NCBI GenBank assembly: GCA_902728285.1
Contig: CACVBU010000732.1
Location: forward strand, 994,720 to 1,058,719
Direction of reading: 5' to 3'
From: Clytia hemisphaerica
Taxonomy: Eukaryota; Cnidaria; Hydrozoa; Leptothecata; Clytiidae
DNA: 64,000 nucleotides
Of this stretch, positions 1 through 9,996 are shown one piece after another. The notes under the pieces are model-generated. The model was given only the letters and a program-made list of their open reading frames with translations, was not told the DNA's origin and searched no databases. Position numbers and translations under genes: made by a program. Numbering within the stretch: the stretch's first letter is position 1; the number at the start of each line of letters is the position of its first letter.

Positions 1-83
1 TTCATATTTTAATTTTTTTTTCAAAACCTATCCTATCTTGTAGAGCTTTGAAAAAAAGAAAATGAGCGGTCATAGGCCTCCAG

Positions 84-360
84 TAGGGTGGTCAGAGGAA
101 ATTTCAAACTTACTTGCAGAATACCAAACCAAGTTTAATGGAAAGCCATAACCATCAGAAGAAAAATGAGGGGTCATTTACCTTCCAATTCTTTAAAGTT
201 CCAAAGATATTACATTTTGAAGTTCAATTTTTCAAGCACTTTCGTGCACGCATCGCCAGCCATTTTGTACCTTTATTACGGCACCAAAAGCGAAAGTGTT
301 TTATGAAAAATTCCGTGCGAGAGGTTTGGTGCGAGTTTTATTTTCCGTAGATGTAGCTGA
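84..360 (+). repeat. Dispersed repeat, 5' portion of TAGGGTGG family
   Basis: This begins TAGGGTGGTCAG and continues through a block (about 100-200) with 'aaaatgaggggtcattt', which recurs at about 1020, 9075 and 20470. It is therefore one member of the same non-autonomous repeat family that is delimited properly at 20389-22863. The far end is not clear here. The small open frames in it are not supported as genes. Confidence 0.5.
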
Positions 361-936
361 AACGGGGGTAATTACACCATAATCTTTCCCTTATCGCTTA
401 CCACCGGAAACAGCTTGATTCTTACTTTTTTCACATTTGGAAAGAAAAAACATTGTTCTTTCTAAAAAATTCACGTTCGATAAAAAAATTTGATTTTTTC
501 AATGAAAAAAACGCATTTTAAGTACATAATTTGACTTCCTGAAAAATATACGTTGCTCCAACCAACGAACGTGGTACGTCTTAAAAGCTAAACTATTGCG
601 GGGAACGATGCAAAAAATTCCAGGTCGATAGCTGTTTCGGGTGGCTAGCGCTTTGGATTTTAGAACCCCCGGATAAAAAATTTTGCCGTGCCGCGAACAA
701 GAAGTTTGAAAAAACTCACCCGCGAGTACTCATTTTCAAATTTTGAAGGAACACGAAGACATGATGTGCTGATTTTTTCTGCAAAAGAAAGCTGAATAAA
801 TTCTCTACCTTTTGGAAAAAATACTTATGTTAAAAGAGGTTTCCTTCCTTGAGATATGTAACCTTGAATATTTTTTTTCGAAAATCTATGTTTTGTTACT
901 GCCGCACGCGTAAGGCCCGACCTCCCTACCTCCAGA

Positions 937-1790
937 TAGGGTGGTCAGGCCAAAATTTTCCCCTCAAATTTTGAAAACTAAACTAATTTTATTTGAAAGT
1001 CCTTATACCTTTGTGAGAAAAATGAGGGGTCATTTGTTAAAATTGGTTAAGTAGTTCCAAAGTTATTCCATTTTCAAACCACAAAAAAAACACCTTTTCA
1101 AAGAATAGCCTCCTTACACCACGCCAGCAAGAAATAATTTTCGGAAGCACCAAAATCGCGTCAAAAATGGCGAATGAAATCTAGTCTTCTGTGTGGCGGG
1201 GCGTGAGGAGTTTTGCTGGCGTGGTCTGAAAATCGGCCCGATGACTGTTAAGCTTTCGCCTATCGCTAATGAGCTGGAAATGATAGCTAAAAACAAATTT
1301 TACCAATGAAAAGCTGAAACCCTTAGCTTTCCAACGATATATTGTAGTCCTGACAAAAATTTCAGGAAAGTGCCAAAAAATCGAAATTTCTTCTTTTTTC
1401 TCGATTTAAAGACGGCCCGTAGATTATCAAAAAGGCTACCACGTGACAAACTAAAGTACTATCTTTCCCGCGTTTTATAAAAAAAACCGCGAGTCTATAA
1501 CTAATCCAGCTCAATAGCGATAGCCATTTGAAAAATGGTGGTCAAGGTAGACTGTGGTGCCACGAATTCTGAGTCGCCATTTTTTCACCTTGATGTTTAA
1601 TAAAGGGTATATCTTTTTATTGAAGGTAGGTGATGGGATGGGGTTTTTTTCTTTGTTTTCTCTGATAAATTCTGAGTATTAAAAAAAAAAAGAATGAACA
1701 ATTTTGGAGTTGTTAAGGATAAGTTATGATGGATGGAATGTTGTAATTTTGATTTTCGACTTTTTCCACACAAAAAATCCCGAAATTCGA
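937..1790 (+). mobile_element. hAT-like MITE family copy (TAGGGTGG terminus)
   Basis: The stretch from TAGGGTGGTCAGGCC at 937 to about 1790 aligns by eye, with many substitutions, to the two halves of the element at 20389-20770 and 22378-22863. Shared landmarks are the 'aatgaggggtcattt' block, the 'ttttcggaagcaccaaaatcgcg' region and the 'agacggcc.gtagatt' region. The right terminus (CACCCTA) is not recognisable, so the end is approximate. No transposase reading frame is present. Confidence 0.55.
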
Positions 1791-2467
1791 AAAATGTGTC
1801 AAAAAAGAAAAAAAAGAAATTTTCCAGTCATGCTTCTTTAATTTTGCATATCTCTTTTTCTAGTGTAGCTAGAGACCTGAAATTTGGAGGGAGAATTCTT
1901 TGATGGTGTTAGAATATTATTATAAAAAAGAAGACATTGCATTGTTTTATTTTTGTTTTTGAAGAAAATTAGCTTGGAAAAGGTTGAAATGAGTCAAAAA
2001 AGGTGGTAGGACCCATTTTCAAGGGGCCTCTGGAAATGGAGGAACAAAAACTTATGAATAAAGAATAAGTTTTTCTGAAAGGAGAAACCCCAAATGAAAA
2101 GAAAATTCATTTCGGCAGAAATAAAAACTTTTTTTTGGAACATTCCCATGCAAAAGAAGCAAAAAAGTGAAAAAAACTACATGAAAATGAAAGAATTAGA
2201 ATTAGCGATTGTGATTTTTGAATTCCTCACCCTTTTTCTGATAAACATACAAAGTTTCAGCCTTCAATTACATTTTCCTCCGTTTCCAGACACATTTGTT
2301 CATCGATAGTTGGAAATTTTTTTCTCCCGTCGGCAAACAATTTTCAAAATGTTGCAAATGGTTCGGCATTTTACTAATTTGCCATCTAGCCCGTGTCCAC
2401 AGTGTTATATACCACTGGAAAGCTAAGATCACGGGCTTTCATTTAGTAAAAACCGGAACGCTTAAGC

Positions 2468-2868
2468 CATAGTTCGCACCCCCCCTTTATAAAGGGGGGG
2501 TAGCGATGTTCAGAAAATCTCAGAAAGGGGGGGTAAGAGAATTTTTTCTAGAAAGGGGGAAGTTTTCAGAAAGGGGGGGGGGTTCATCTAGAAAGGGGGG
2601 GTAAGATGTCAGTGGTATGTTTTTTTTGTGTTTTCCCAAATTAGAAGTTTTATTTTTAATTTACAATGCAACGTCTAATGTAACGTTTAATTTACAATGC
2701 AATTATTTGCTTATTTACACTGAATGTTCTTGCTTTTTCACCGGTAGAATTATGGTAGGATTTTAAAATTTTGAGGGGGGTAGCATCAAATTTTAAAAGG
2801 GGGAAGAACCTAGGGTAGGGGGGGGTAGCTCTAGGGTAGGGGGGGTAGTGACCCCCTTCCGAACTATG
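2468..2868 (+). mobile_element. G-rich MITE with CATAGTTCG termini
   Basis: The element starts CATAGTTCG followed by a C run and ends CGAACTATG preceded by a C run, giving a 9-bp terminal inverted repeat. It is flanked by TAAGC on both sides (2463-2467 and 2869-2873), a likely 5-bp target duplication. The interior holds six or more runs of 7-10 G spaced by 'ttcagaaa' or 'ctagggta' units. It codes for nothing. A related copy lies at 50441-50734. Confidence 0.65.
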
Positions 2869-2929
2869 TAAGCATACATAGAAAAAAAGTTCGAAGGGTT
2901 CAAAGTTCACGGAAAAATGAAACATTTGC

Positions 2930-3020
2930 GCGGGTGAAAAATTTAATCTGTCAATCAATTTCTCAAGTGAAGAGTACACGAAGCAATTCTAGCTTTACGA
3001 TGGTGCTGCTGATCATCAGT
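2930..3020 (+). repeat. Empty-site copy of the repeat that hosts the element at 20389
   Basis: The stretch 'gggtgaaaaatttaatctgtcaat...acacgaagcaattctagctttacga...gatcatcagtgg' is continuous here. In the second copy the same sequence is split between 20332-20388 and 22864-22917, with ACATGAAG on both sides of the split. This copy shows what the site looked like before insertion. Confidence 0.6.
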
Positions 3021-3354
3021 GGATAGTATCAATTATCATTATCCTTTTATTTTCATTTCTAGAACTTTTGAAAAAAAAAGGAAAAATAGAAAAGTTGTAT
3101 TTTTTACTGCTCTATCCACATATAAACTGAATTCTCTAGATCTATTTGGCGTTTGTTTGCAAACTGCAAAAAAGCGGGACTTTAGCTTAAGTGCTTGCGT
3201 GCAGCATAGTGTACAAAGTGCAATTGCCTTTCCCGTAATTTTTGTATGAAGAGTTAGGTCTATACTGTCATTTGTGTTTTTTATCTTATAATATAGTATG
3301 GTCTCTAGTTTGTACAATATTAAATAGCCGTTAAATAGAAAGGATCTTCTGGGA

Positions 3355-3402
3355 TGAATCCGTGGCGCAGTGGTTAGGGCGTTAGGCTCCTAATCAGCGG
3401 AA
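3355..3402 (+). repeat. tRNA-like 5' half (truncated)
   Basis: 'gaatccgtggcgcagtgg' followed by 'ttagggcgttaggctcctaatc' has the form of a tRNA acceptor/D-arm with an A-box (TGGCGCAGTGG) and an anticodon stem-loop carrying CCT. No T-arm or 3' acceptor follows; the sequence passes straight into a fragment of the Mutator-like MITE. It is either a tRNA fragment or the head of a tRNA-derived SINE cut by a later insertion. Confidence 0.45.
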
Positions 3403-3404
3403 CT

Positions 3405-3490
3405 TTGCATTTAGCATCTACAAAAATACCCGGCTACTCTGTTGTTTCTATATTATTATTATTTGTTTTAACTGAATGTTATACTTCAAA
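3405..3490 (-). mobile_element. Fragment of Mutator-like MITE (inverted relative to 11446 copy)
   Basis: From 'atttagcatctac' to 'atacttcaaaa' this is nearly identical to the reverse complement of about 11482-11565, including the run of TAT/ATT trinucleotides. It lies just upstream of the BEL/Pao insertion. Confidence 0.6.
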
Positions 3491-3520
3491 AAATGTAATA
3501 TCTTTGTTGTTGGTCATTCA

Positions 3521-3525
3521 GCCAT
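3521..3525. repeat. Target-site duplication GCCAT (left)
   Basis: This matches GCCAT at 8494-8498 immediately after the 3' LTR. Confidence 0.9.
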
Positions 3526-4313
3526 TGTTGTGCATGTCAAACCATGCGATTTTAATTTACTTAGAAAAATGGAAAAAAATTTAATTTCACTCCGTGTCTT
3601 GTGCGTCCCTTCATGTCAGTGTCTTTTGTGTCTTTCATTTCAGTCTTTTGTTTTGGTCTCACGTCATTTCTTTATTCAATGTCTCTTGACAAAATTAATT
3701 GTCAGTCAATTTAAGTTCTTTTGTATCATTTTTGTCATATAATTAGTTTATTCACACTTAGGCAATTATCTAGTATTTTCAATTTTTGTTCAAGTACGCG
3801 TATTTTTCTCTCGATTTTCATGAATCATTAATCAAGCTATGAGAAGCTTTGTGTGTGGTTGCGTCAATATGGAGTTTCAGACTTAGACAGTTTTGGTCTA
3901 AACTTTCACAAATCAAATTCTATCAACTTTCAACTTTTGTGCACAGTCTTTCACAGTTTCTACATACTGGCTACCTGGTATGTTGTTTTCTGCCTTTGCC
4001 TCTCTGTGTTTTTCTGCTCATCAGCCCATTTGGCTCAGGCGTCTGGTCTTAGATTAATTTTTGATAAATTTCAGTTAGATTTCATTTTTGCTACATTTTC
4101 ATGATATTTCTTGTGCGATTTTCACGATACCTTTAAGGTCGTTTTTTATCGATTTTCTCAAGATTTAAGTCAATTTCTGTTTAATTTTCTTGTATATTTT
4201 TCGTTCAATATTTCCTCACTTAGTTTTGTCATTATTTTTAATTTTCAGTTTGAACAATCGTATTCACTTCAATCGAAGTTCCAAACTGTGTCAGTTTATT
4301 TCCGTGCACAACA
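3526..4313 (+). repeat. 5' LTR of BEL/Pao element
   Basis: It is identical to 7706-8493 except at 3961 (t here, a at 8141). It opens TGTTG and closes CAACA, so its ends form a short inverted repeat. Small open frames inside are repeated in the other LTR and are not genes. Confidence 0.95.
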
Positions 4314-4462
4314 TTCAAACAGACAGTACATCCACGACCGTCAACATTTAAACAAAAGTCGTTTCATCATTCAAACAAACAATACGCTAACGAAAATTCA
4401 TCACCGTCAACATTCATGCAGAGCTGAATCATTCACCTGTTCATTCAAATCAATATCAACGC

Positions 4463-6691
4463 ATGCTGCTCAGGCAGACAAAACGTGTCAACTACAAGGA
4501 GCTGAGTTCATCCGAAGACGAAATGGATACTCCTCATCTTCAACCGCACAACACCTCAGTAAATGAAGAACGCATTGCCATCGAAGTAATGTGTGACGAG
4601 ATTCCAGATCTCATCAACGAACATAAGTTCGAAAACGTACAACCAGAGGACCTCAGATCGTTACTGGCGAAATTCGAATTAATGCGGAAATCAATCCGTA
4701 CCAAATCACGCAGAATCGTGTCATCGGGAGAAGCCTTATCGGACGATCTCCAACTTACAATCAAGACAGGCCTGGATCAAATCACCAAGTACATACAGGA
4801 CTCGAAGGAATACAACTCCAAGATCACTGTCACCAAGGAAAGGAAACGAGTCGACGAGTTCATCGCGCACAAAGAACAAACACTGGAATTCAATATGCAA
4901 TGGGCCAAAGGAGCCATCGATGAACTGGAACTGAAGTTTAAAAGGATCCCTGCTGATTCAGCATCAATCGACCTCCTGAATTGGCGAAAAGAGATACCGT
5001 CAAACGAAACAAAGTTCAACAAGATTTCAGATTCCTACAAGGAATGCCTCCAAACATCTACCACTAATGCACTGATCAAAACCACAATCAAACAACTTGG
5101 TGAGAGATATTTCAAATTAGACATTTTACGACAAACTTTTATGAACAACTTGAGCATTGAAATAAGTAATCGTGAACTAGACGTACACTCAGAATTCAAA
5201 CGTAATAAACTGAACATTCATCTTGACAAATTCACTGGATATGATTCCAAATCAGACTATTATACCTTTCGTTCTGATTTCGAAAAAGTTCATCTAACAT
5301 CAACTCCTAAGAGCTATCTACCAGATCTGTTAGTCAACAATTACCTTGCTGATCCAGCATACACCATGGTCAAAAACCTTGAGTCGATTGACGAAATTTG
5401 GAAACGCCTCGAACAAGCGTTCGGTGACACCAGGATGATGCTCAAGAAAAAGATCAATCAACTCAAATCACTTGAAATTTCAAAGAAAAATCCAGAGAAA
5501 CTCGTATCTGATATCAGCAATCTCATCAGCATGATGCAAGAAATGGCAGCTCTAGCTAAAAAACATGATATCGAGGAACACCTTTATTATGGAGACACCC
5601 TCACTCACATTCAAAATCTTCTTGGTGATGGCAGAACGACGCGATTCCTTTCAGAAATCTATGAAGATGACTTCACACCTAGAGAAACTTGGACGAAAAT
5701 GGTAACATTCCTTACGAAAGAACGTCGAATAGCTGAACAAAAACTTATCCTTCGAGACGACTCATCAAAATCAAACGACAACAACAAACCAAAGGATTCA
5801 TCAAAGAACACCAAGGATACGAGGTACGGACATCCTAATTCTTATGTCTCTGATACCTCAAATCCTCTATGTGCTTTGTGTGAAACAGCTGCTGGAGTAG
5901 ATCATCATGTTGCCACATCAGGCCCAGGCCAGACGAGATTAATTCAATATTACACTTGTCAACTGTTTGCAGAAATGACACCTGCAAGTCGCCTCTCCCT
6001 TTTGAAATCAAAGGGGTACTGCTTTCAATGTTTGTTTCCAGGTGCAGCCAGTGCATCTGGAAAACACAAGGATGGTAAATGTCAACACGACTTCGTTTGT
6101 CCCGACGAATCACATCAAAAGTATTCAGTCCGAAAACACGTCTTGGTTTGTGAGGAGCACAAGGAGGAGCCTGCCAATGTCGAGTTGCTCGAGAAATTCA
6201 AGGAAAGGTTCTTCAGAAATCCAGATCTTCCAAACTTTACGAAAAACATCAGTTTATCATTTCACACTGAATCTTTCCAAACCGTTGACGAAGATGGAGA
6301 CAGAGGTATCTACATGCTCCAAGAAATTCAAATCAATCAAAACAAGCTCCTCATTTTCTTTGATAATGGTTGTAGTGACTTTGTTGTCAGCCAAAAAGCA
6401 ATCAAGCTACTTGGATCAAATGCAATCAAAGCGTCGTCAAAACCAGTCATTCTTGGTGGTGTTGGAAACAGTATTACAAAATCAACACTTGGTCGTTATA
6501 TCGTCAAACTTCCACTGAGCAATGGAGAAATGGTTTCATTTACCGGACCCTGCATCCCAAAAATCACATCAACATTTCCAACTTTTTCACTCATCGAAGC
6601 TCACAAAGACATCGACGAATCGTATTCAAAGCTGGTGGACTCAAACCATTACCGAAACTTCCGCGCTCAATTGGTGGTGACGTTCATATGA
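4463..6691 (+). CDS. Gag-like polyprotein of BEL/Pao element, with protease-region start
   Basis: This is a 742-residue frame. Residues 1-250 are helical and charged, as in capsid-type Gag. About 250-335 (starting LNIHLDKFTGYDSKSDYYTF) matches the DUF1759 region that marks BEL/Pao Gag. About 465-575 carries several Cys/His pairs (CALCE, YCFQCLF, HDFVC, VLVCEEH), a zinc-binding region usual in this clade. About 610-720 begins the DUF1758 aspartic-protease-like domain, with D-N-G at 634-636 where D-[ST]-G is usual. The frame leaves the protease domain early: its last ~15 residues and the stop at 6689-6691 overlap the next frame, which holds the rest of the domain. The protein would package and mature element RNA. 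The ATG at 4463 is the first that opens the long frame. Upstream in the same area another frame is open but carries no motif. Confidence 0.85.
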   Translation: MLLRQTKRVNYKELSSSEDEMDTPHLQPHNTSVNEERIAIEVMCDEIPDLINEHKFENVQPEDLRSLLAKFELMRKSIRTKSRRIVSSGEALSDDLQLTIKTGLDQITKYIQDSKEYNSKITVTKERKRVDEFIAHKEQTLEFNMQWAKGAIDELELKFKRIPADSASIDLLNWRKEIPSNETKFNKISDSYKECLQTSTTNALIKTTIKQLGERYFKLDILRQTFMNNLSIEISNRELDVHSEFKRNKLNIHLDKFTGYDSKSDYYTFRSDFEKVHLTSTPKSYLPDLLVNNYLADPAYTMVKNLESIDEIWKRLEQAFGDTRMMLKKKINQLKSLEISKKNPEKLVSDISNLISMMQEMAALAKKHDIEEHLYYGDTLTHIQNLLGDGRTTRFLSEIYEDDFTPRETWTKMVTFLTKERRIAEQKLILRDDSSKSNDNNKPKDSSKNTKDTRYGHPNSYVSDTSNPLCALCETAAGVDHHVATSGPGQTRLIQYYTCQLFAEMTPASRLSLLKSKGYCFQCLFPGAASASGKHKDGKCQHDFVCPDESHQKYSVRKHVLVCEEHKEEPANVELLEKFKERFFRNPDLPNFTKNISLSFHTESFQTVDEDGDRGIYMLQEIQINQNKLLIFFDNGCSDFVVSQKAIKLLGSNAIKASSKPVILGGVGNSITKSTLGRYIVKLPLSNGEMVSFTGPCIPKITSTFPTFSLIEAHKDIDESYSKLVDSNHYRNFRAQLVVTFI

Positions 6692-7623
6692 TGATTGGCG
6701 TCAAACATCTGAAGTACTTCCCAAAACACGTTTATCAAATGCCATCAGGACTGACAATACTCGAATCACTATTTACTAGTTCAAGTGGTGGAAGAGGAGT
6801 AATCGCTGGTCCACACCCTTCCTTCCGTTGTTTCAATGTATCTTCAAACTTCACATCAGTTTATCATAATACGATCCATCCAATCAAAACTCCTTTACTC
6901 GGGTTCAATGCAGACCACCCGACATCTTTGAAATACTTCCCTCAAAGTAAAGAGGATCAATCGAACCAATCAATCAACATCAACGATCAAAAAGAACATC
7001 CAATCGACTCGCCTATCGAAATTCCGTCGAAGACTCGATCGATCAAATCAACTCAGTCACCCATTACTGATTCATCCAATCACATGAATATCGCAATCAA
7101 AGTCGATCAAATGCCTCACAAACTTAACATCAATGAGTCATCAAATCAAAACGAGAAAAATAGTATAAAAGCATCAGTTATGTCACAGATCCCAAATTTC
7201 AACCAATCAAATCAAATAATACCAAACGATCAAATTGTCAAGTCTTTATCATCATCGCCAGCAACGTCCAACGAAATCACGTCAAACCTTTATCATGTCA
7301 TTGGTTCTTTCATCCAAAGAAGGTCAAGTATCTCGAAAGCATTCAAACTCACGAATTCAACAGTCAGTCTATCTCAATCTGCAATCTGGATACCAATCAT
7401 CAATCGTCTTTCAACCAACTTATCAGTATTGTATCCATTCCAAATGGACTTCAGTTGTTTACACGATTCACACTTATCCAGCTTCACGAAATCAACACTG
7501 GAAAAATTCCAACTCATCTGTTGCTACTTCTTAACGTCATCCGTCATAGATCAAACGTCTATAAACGAAATTGTCAAATATAGCAGTCTCGTTGTGATTA
7601 ATTCATTTTATGACCCTGACTAG
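6688..7623 (+). CDS. Second BEL/Pao frame: protease-domain tail plus Ser/Asn/Gln-rich remainder
   Basis: The frame is -1 relative to Gag and is already open upstream of its first ATG, where it reads a motif of the form IGGDVH followed by MIGVKHLKYFP. This is the conserved end of the DUF1758 protease region of BEL/Pao. Residues to about 55 (GGRGVIAGPHPSFR) belong to the same block. From about 70 to 200 the sequence is rich in Ser, Asn, Gln and Ile with repeated NQSN/SIKS-like segments. The last 100 residues are unrecognised. No canonical slippery heptamer is visible at the junction, so the shift may be a mutation or an unidentified recoding site. The region that should carry reverse transcriptase is absent. 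Confidence 0.6.
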   Translation: MMIGVKHLKYFPKHVYQMPSGLTILESLFTSSSGGRGVIAGPHPSFRCFNVSSNFTSVYHNTIHPIKTPLLGFNADHPTSLKYFPQSKEDQSNQSININDQKEHPIDSPIEIPSKTRSIKSTQSPITDSSNHMNIAIKVDQMPHKLNINESSNQNEKNSIKASVMSQIPNFNQSNQIIPNDQIVKSLSSSPATSNEITSNLYHVIGSFIQRRSSISKAFKLTNSTVSLSQSAIWIPIINRLSTNLSVLYPFQMDFSCLHDSHLSSFTKSTLEKFQLICCYFLTSSVIDQTSINEIVKYSSLVVINSFYDPD

Positions 7624-7705
7624 TTCAAGTTCAGAACTTAACTACCTGGGAGAAAATTGTCATCTTGGTCAACTATGATTAAATTTTTGGCCCATGGTGG
7701 GGGAA

Positions 7706-8493
7706 TGTTGTGCATGTCAAACCATGCGATTTTAATTTACTTAGAAAAATGGAAAAAAATTTAATTTCACTCCGTGTCTTGTGCGTCCCTTCATGTCAGT
7801 GTCTTTTGTGTCTTTCATTTCAGTCTTTTGTTTTGGTCTCACGTCATTTCTTTATTCAATGTCTCTTGACAAAATTAATTGTCAGTCAATTTAAGTTCTT
7901 TTGTATCATTTTTGTCATATAATTAGTTTATTCACACTTAGGCAATTATCTAGTATTTTCAATTTTTGTTCAAGTACGCGTATTTTTCTCTCGATTTTCA
8001 TGAATCATTAATCAAGCTATGAGAAGCTTTGTGTGTGGTTGCGTCAATATGGAGTTTCAGACTTAGACAGTTTTGGTCTAAACTTTCACAAATCAAATTC
8101 TATCAACTTTCAACTTTTGTGCACAGTCTTTCACAGTTTCAACATACTGGCTACCTGGTATGTTGTTTTCTGCCTTTGCCTCTCTGTGTTTTTCTGCTCA
8201 TCAGCCCATTTGGCTCAGGCGTCTGGTCTTAGATTAATTTTTGATAAATTTCAGTTAGATTTCATTTTTGCTACATTTTCATGATATTTCTTGTGCGATT
8301 TTCACGATACCTTTAAGGTCGTTTTTTATCGATTTTCTCAAGATTTAAGTCAATTTCTGTTTAATTTTCTTGTATATTTTTCGTTCAATATTTCCTCACT
8401 TAGTTTTGTCATTATTTTTAATTTTCAGTTTGAACAATCGTATTCACTTCAATCGAAGTTCCAAACTGTGTCAGTTTATTTCCGTGCACAACA
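7706..8493 (+). repeat. 3' LTR of BEL/Pao element
   Basis: This 788-bp direct repeat matches 3526-4313 with one mismatch. It is preceded by the purine-rich tract ending at 7705 and followed by the GCCAT duplication. Confidence 0.95.
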
Positions 8494-8498
8494 GCCAT

Positions 8499-9889
8499 TG
8501 CACAAGAAACATTTGTGTTCTTTTTTGTCACTTGCACTATTTTTTATAAGAACAAGTAAATTTTTTTAAAGGTTTGGCTGTCCTTTTTTGCACTTTGAGC
8601 CTGAAATTGTTTTTGAATTGCTCAAAACCCAGCGTATTTAATTTTTGAGCCTCGTATTGTTCTTATAAAATTCTTATAAAAAAGAAAGAGTTGAGTTGGA
8701 AAACATTATCAATAAAAGTTTGACTTATAAAAATAATTTGTTAGTGTCGAAATTTCTTCGCTTTGCGAAAACAGAACGGTTGTTCCGCAACCCCTTTTAG
8801 ATTCAAATCCCATCGGTGGCAATCTTTTGGTAAGTCATTCTTGAAATCAGTTGAAAACTATGAAAAAACTCACAAAGTCCAAGAAAGTCAGAAAAACTAC
8901 GAACAAGAGACTGGAAAGTACGAAATAAGTCCAGATGTGTCTTTCGTCTTCTTTAAGAAGAAGTCATGACCATTTGTGATTGAGGGCTGCCTAATTAGTA
9001 GGTCAGTCAAAATTTCAAACTCATTTGCAAAATGTCAAACCAAGTTTAATGAAACGCCCTTATCCTCAGAAAAAAATGAGGGGTCACTTATCTTTCAACC
9101 ATTAGTAGTTTTTCAAATAGTATTCCAGATCCCAATCAAAAATAAACCCCTGTTTTGTGACATTATCTCGAGGAAATCAATGAGGTGAATTTTGCGAGTC
9201 TGTAGTTTTTTCCGTGTTTAAGTCTAAACAGAGCTTTACGCCGAAAATACATTCGAATTTTCAAATGTAAACAGCGCTTTGAAAATCGAATGTTTTTGAG
9301 TGTTCACACGAGCACGCAAATGTTTTCGAATGTTTTGAAACAATTTATTTTAGTAAGTACGTTCAATCTGGACAGTCTGGAAAATGTTATTTGTCACTCG
9401 ATCTTTCGAAATCATTGAAATCTTTTTTTCTGAGAGGGGAAGGACTGTGATATTTTCTTTTTCTAAATGTTGCATACCGGTATTCTTTTCATTAAACAGA
9501 GTCAAAACGTATTTTCTTTCAAAGAATTATGATTTATAATCAGGAAACACTTCTTAGTAATTTTAACTGTATTTTGGATGCACAAGTTTATTGGAAGGGC
9601 ATTATTTTTGCCCAGAGTTATAGCTTCAGTTAAATTCATTTTTATTCACTTCTTTGTTGTTTACAATTCTTTATTTTATTTTGCAAAAAGCTTTAGATTT
9701 TTTTGGTGTTGTCAATGATGATGATGTTAGTGCAATTTAAGAACGAAGAAGATGGGAAGAAGAAAAAACCAAGCTTTCTTCAGTTTTGAGATGTTTTTGA
9801 ATTTGAAATGCGTGCTGGATGGAGCTCAACTGCAATAAAACAAAGGTTAGTTAACTTTTATTAATTGTGGACTCTTGATATTATTCAAG
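8499..9889. other. Gene-poor stretch with repeat remnants
   Basis: About 8999-9190 resembles the first 300 bases of the window (the 'aatgaggggtcact' block of the TAGGGTGG family). At about 8805-8830 a B-box-like string (gattcaaatcc) occurs with no tRNA fold. I see no other structure and no convincing exon up to 9780. Confidence 0.4.
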
Positions 9890-9996
9890 TCGCAGATGAC
9901 AAGAGCAAGAGAATTCTCTCACTGTCAACTGAAGAAGGAGTTGTGAAACTTCTACCACCTCAAAATTGGTCGAAATTCATGGAGAATCCAGCCTGA
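9890..9996 (+). CDS. Possible 3'-terminal exon of an unrecognised gene
   Basis: After a candidate acceptor (ttattcaag) a frame reads a compositionally protein-like stretch, including SLSTEEGVVKLLPPQNWSKF, then MENPA and TGA at 9994-9996. A preceding segment at about 9788-9844 (containing EFEMRAGWSSTAIKQR before a gttagt donor) also looks coding. However, the splice phases of the two do not agree with a clean acceptor, so I cannot join them. An AATAAA lies near 10505. No family is recognised. Confidence 0.25.

Larger units (their letters stand above)
3526..8493 (+). mobile_element. BEL/Pao LTR retrotransposon, non-autonomous, recent insertion
   Basis: Two 788-bp direct repeats (3526-4313 and 7706-8493) begin TGTTGTGC and end GCACAACA. 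They flank a 3.4-kb interior on the + strand. The insertion is bordered by GCCAT on both sides (3521-3525 and 8494-8498), a 5-bp target duplication. A polypurine-type tract (ggtgggggaa) ends exactly at the 3' LTR. The interior codes for a Gag with the BEL/Pao DUF1759-like region and the start of the aspartic-protease region, then a second frame. No reverse transcriptase, RNase H or integrase can be found, and the interior is too short for them. The element must therefore depend on another copy. No obvious primer-binding site starting TGG follows the 5' LTR. Confidence 0.93.

Noticed and set aside
3849..4104. Short open frames inside the LTR (also at 8029-8284)
   Set aside because: They are identical in both LTRs, overlap each other in two frames and have no motif.
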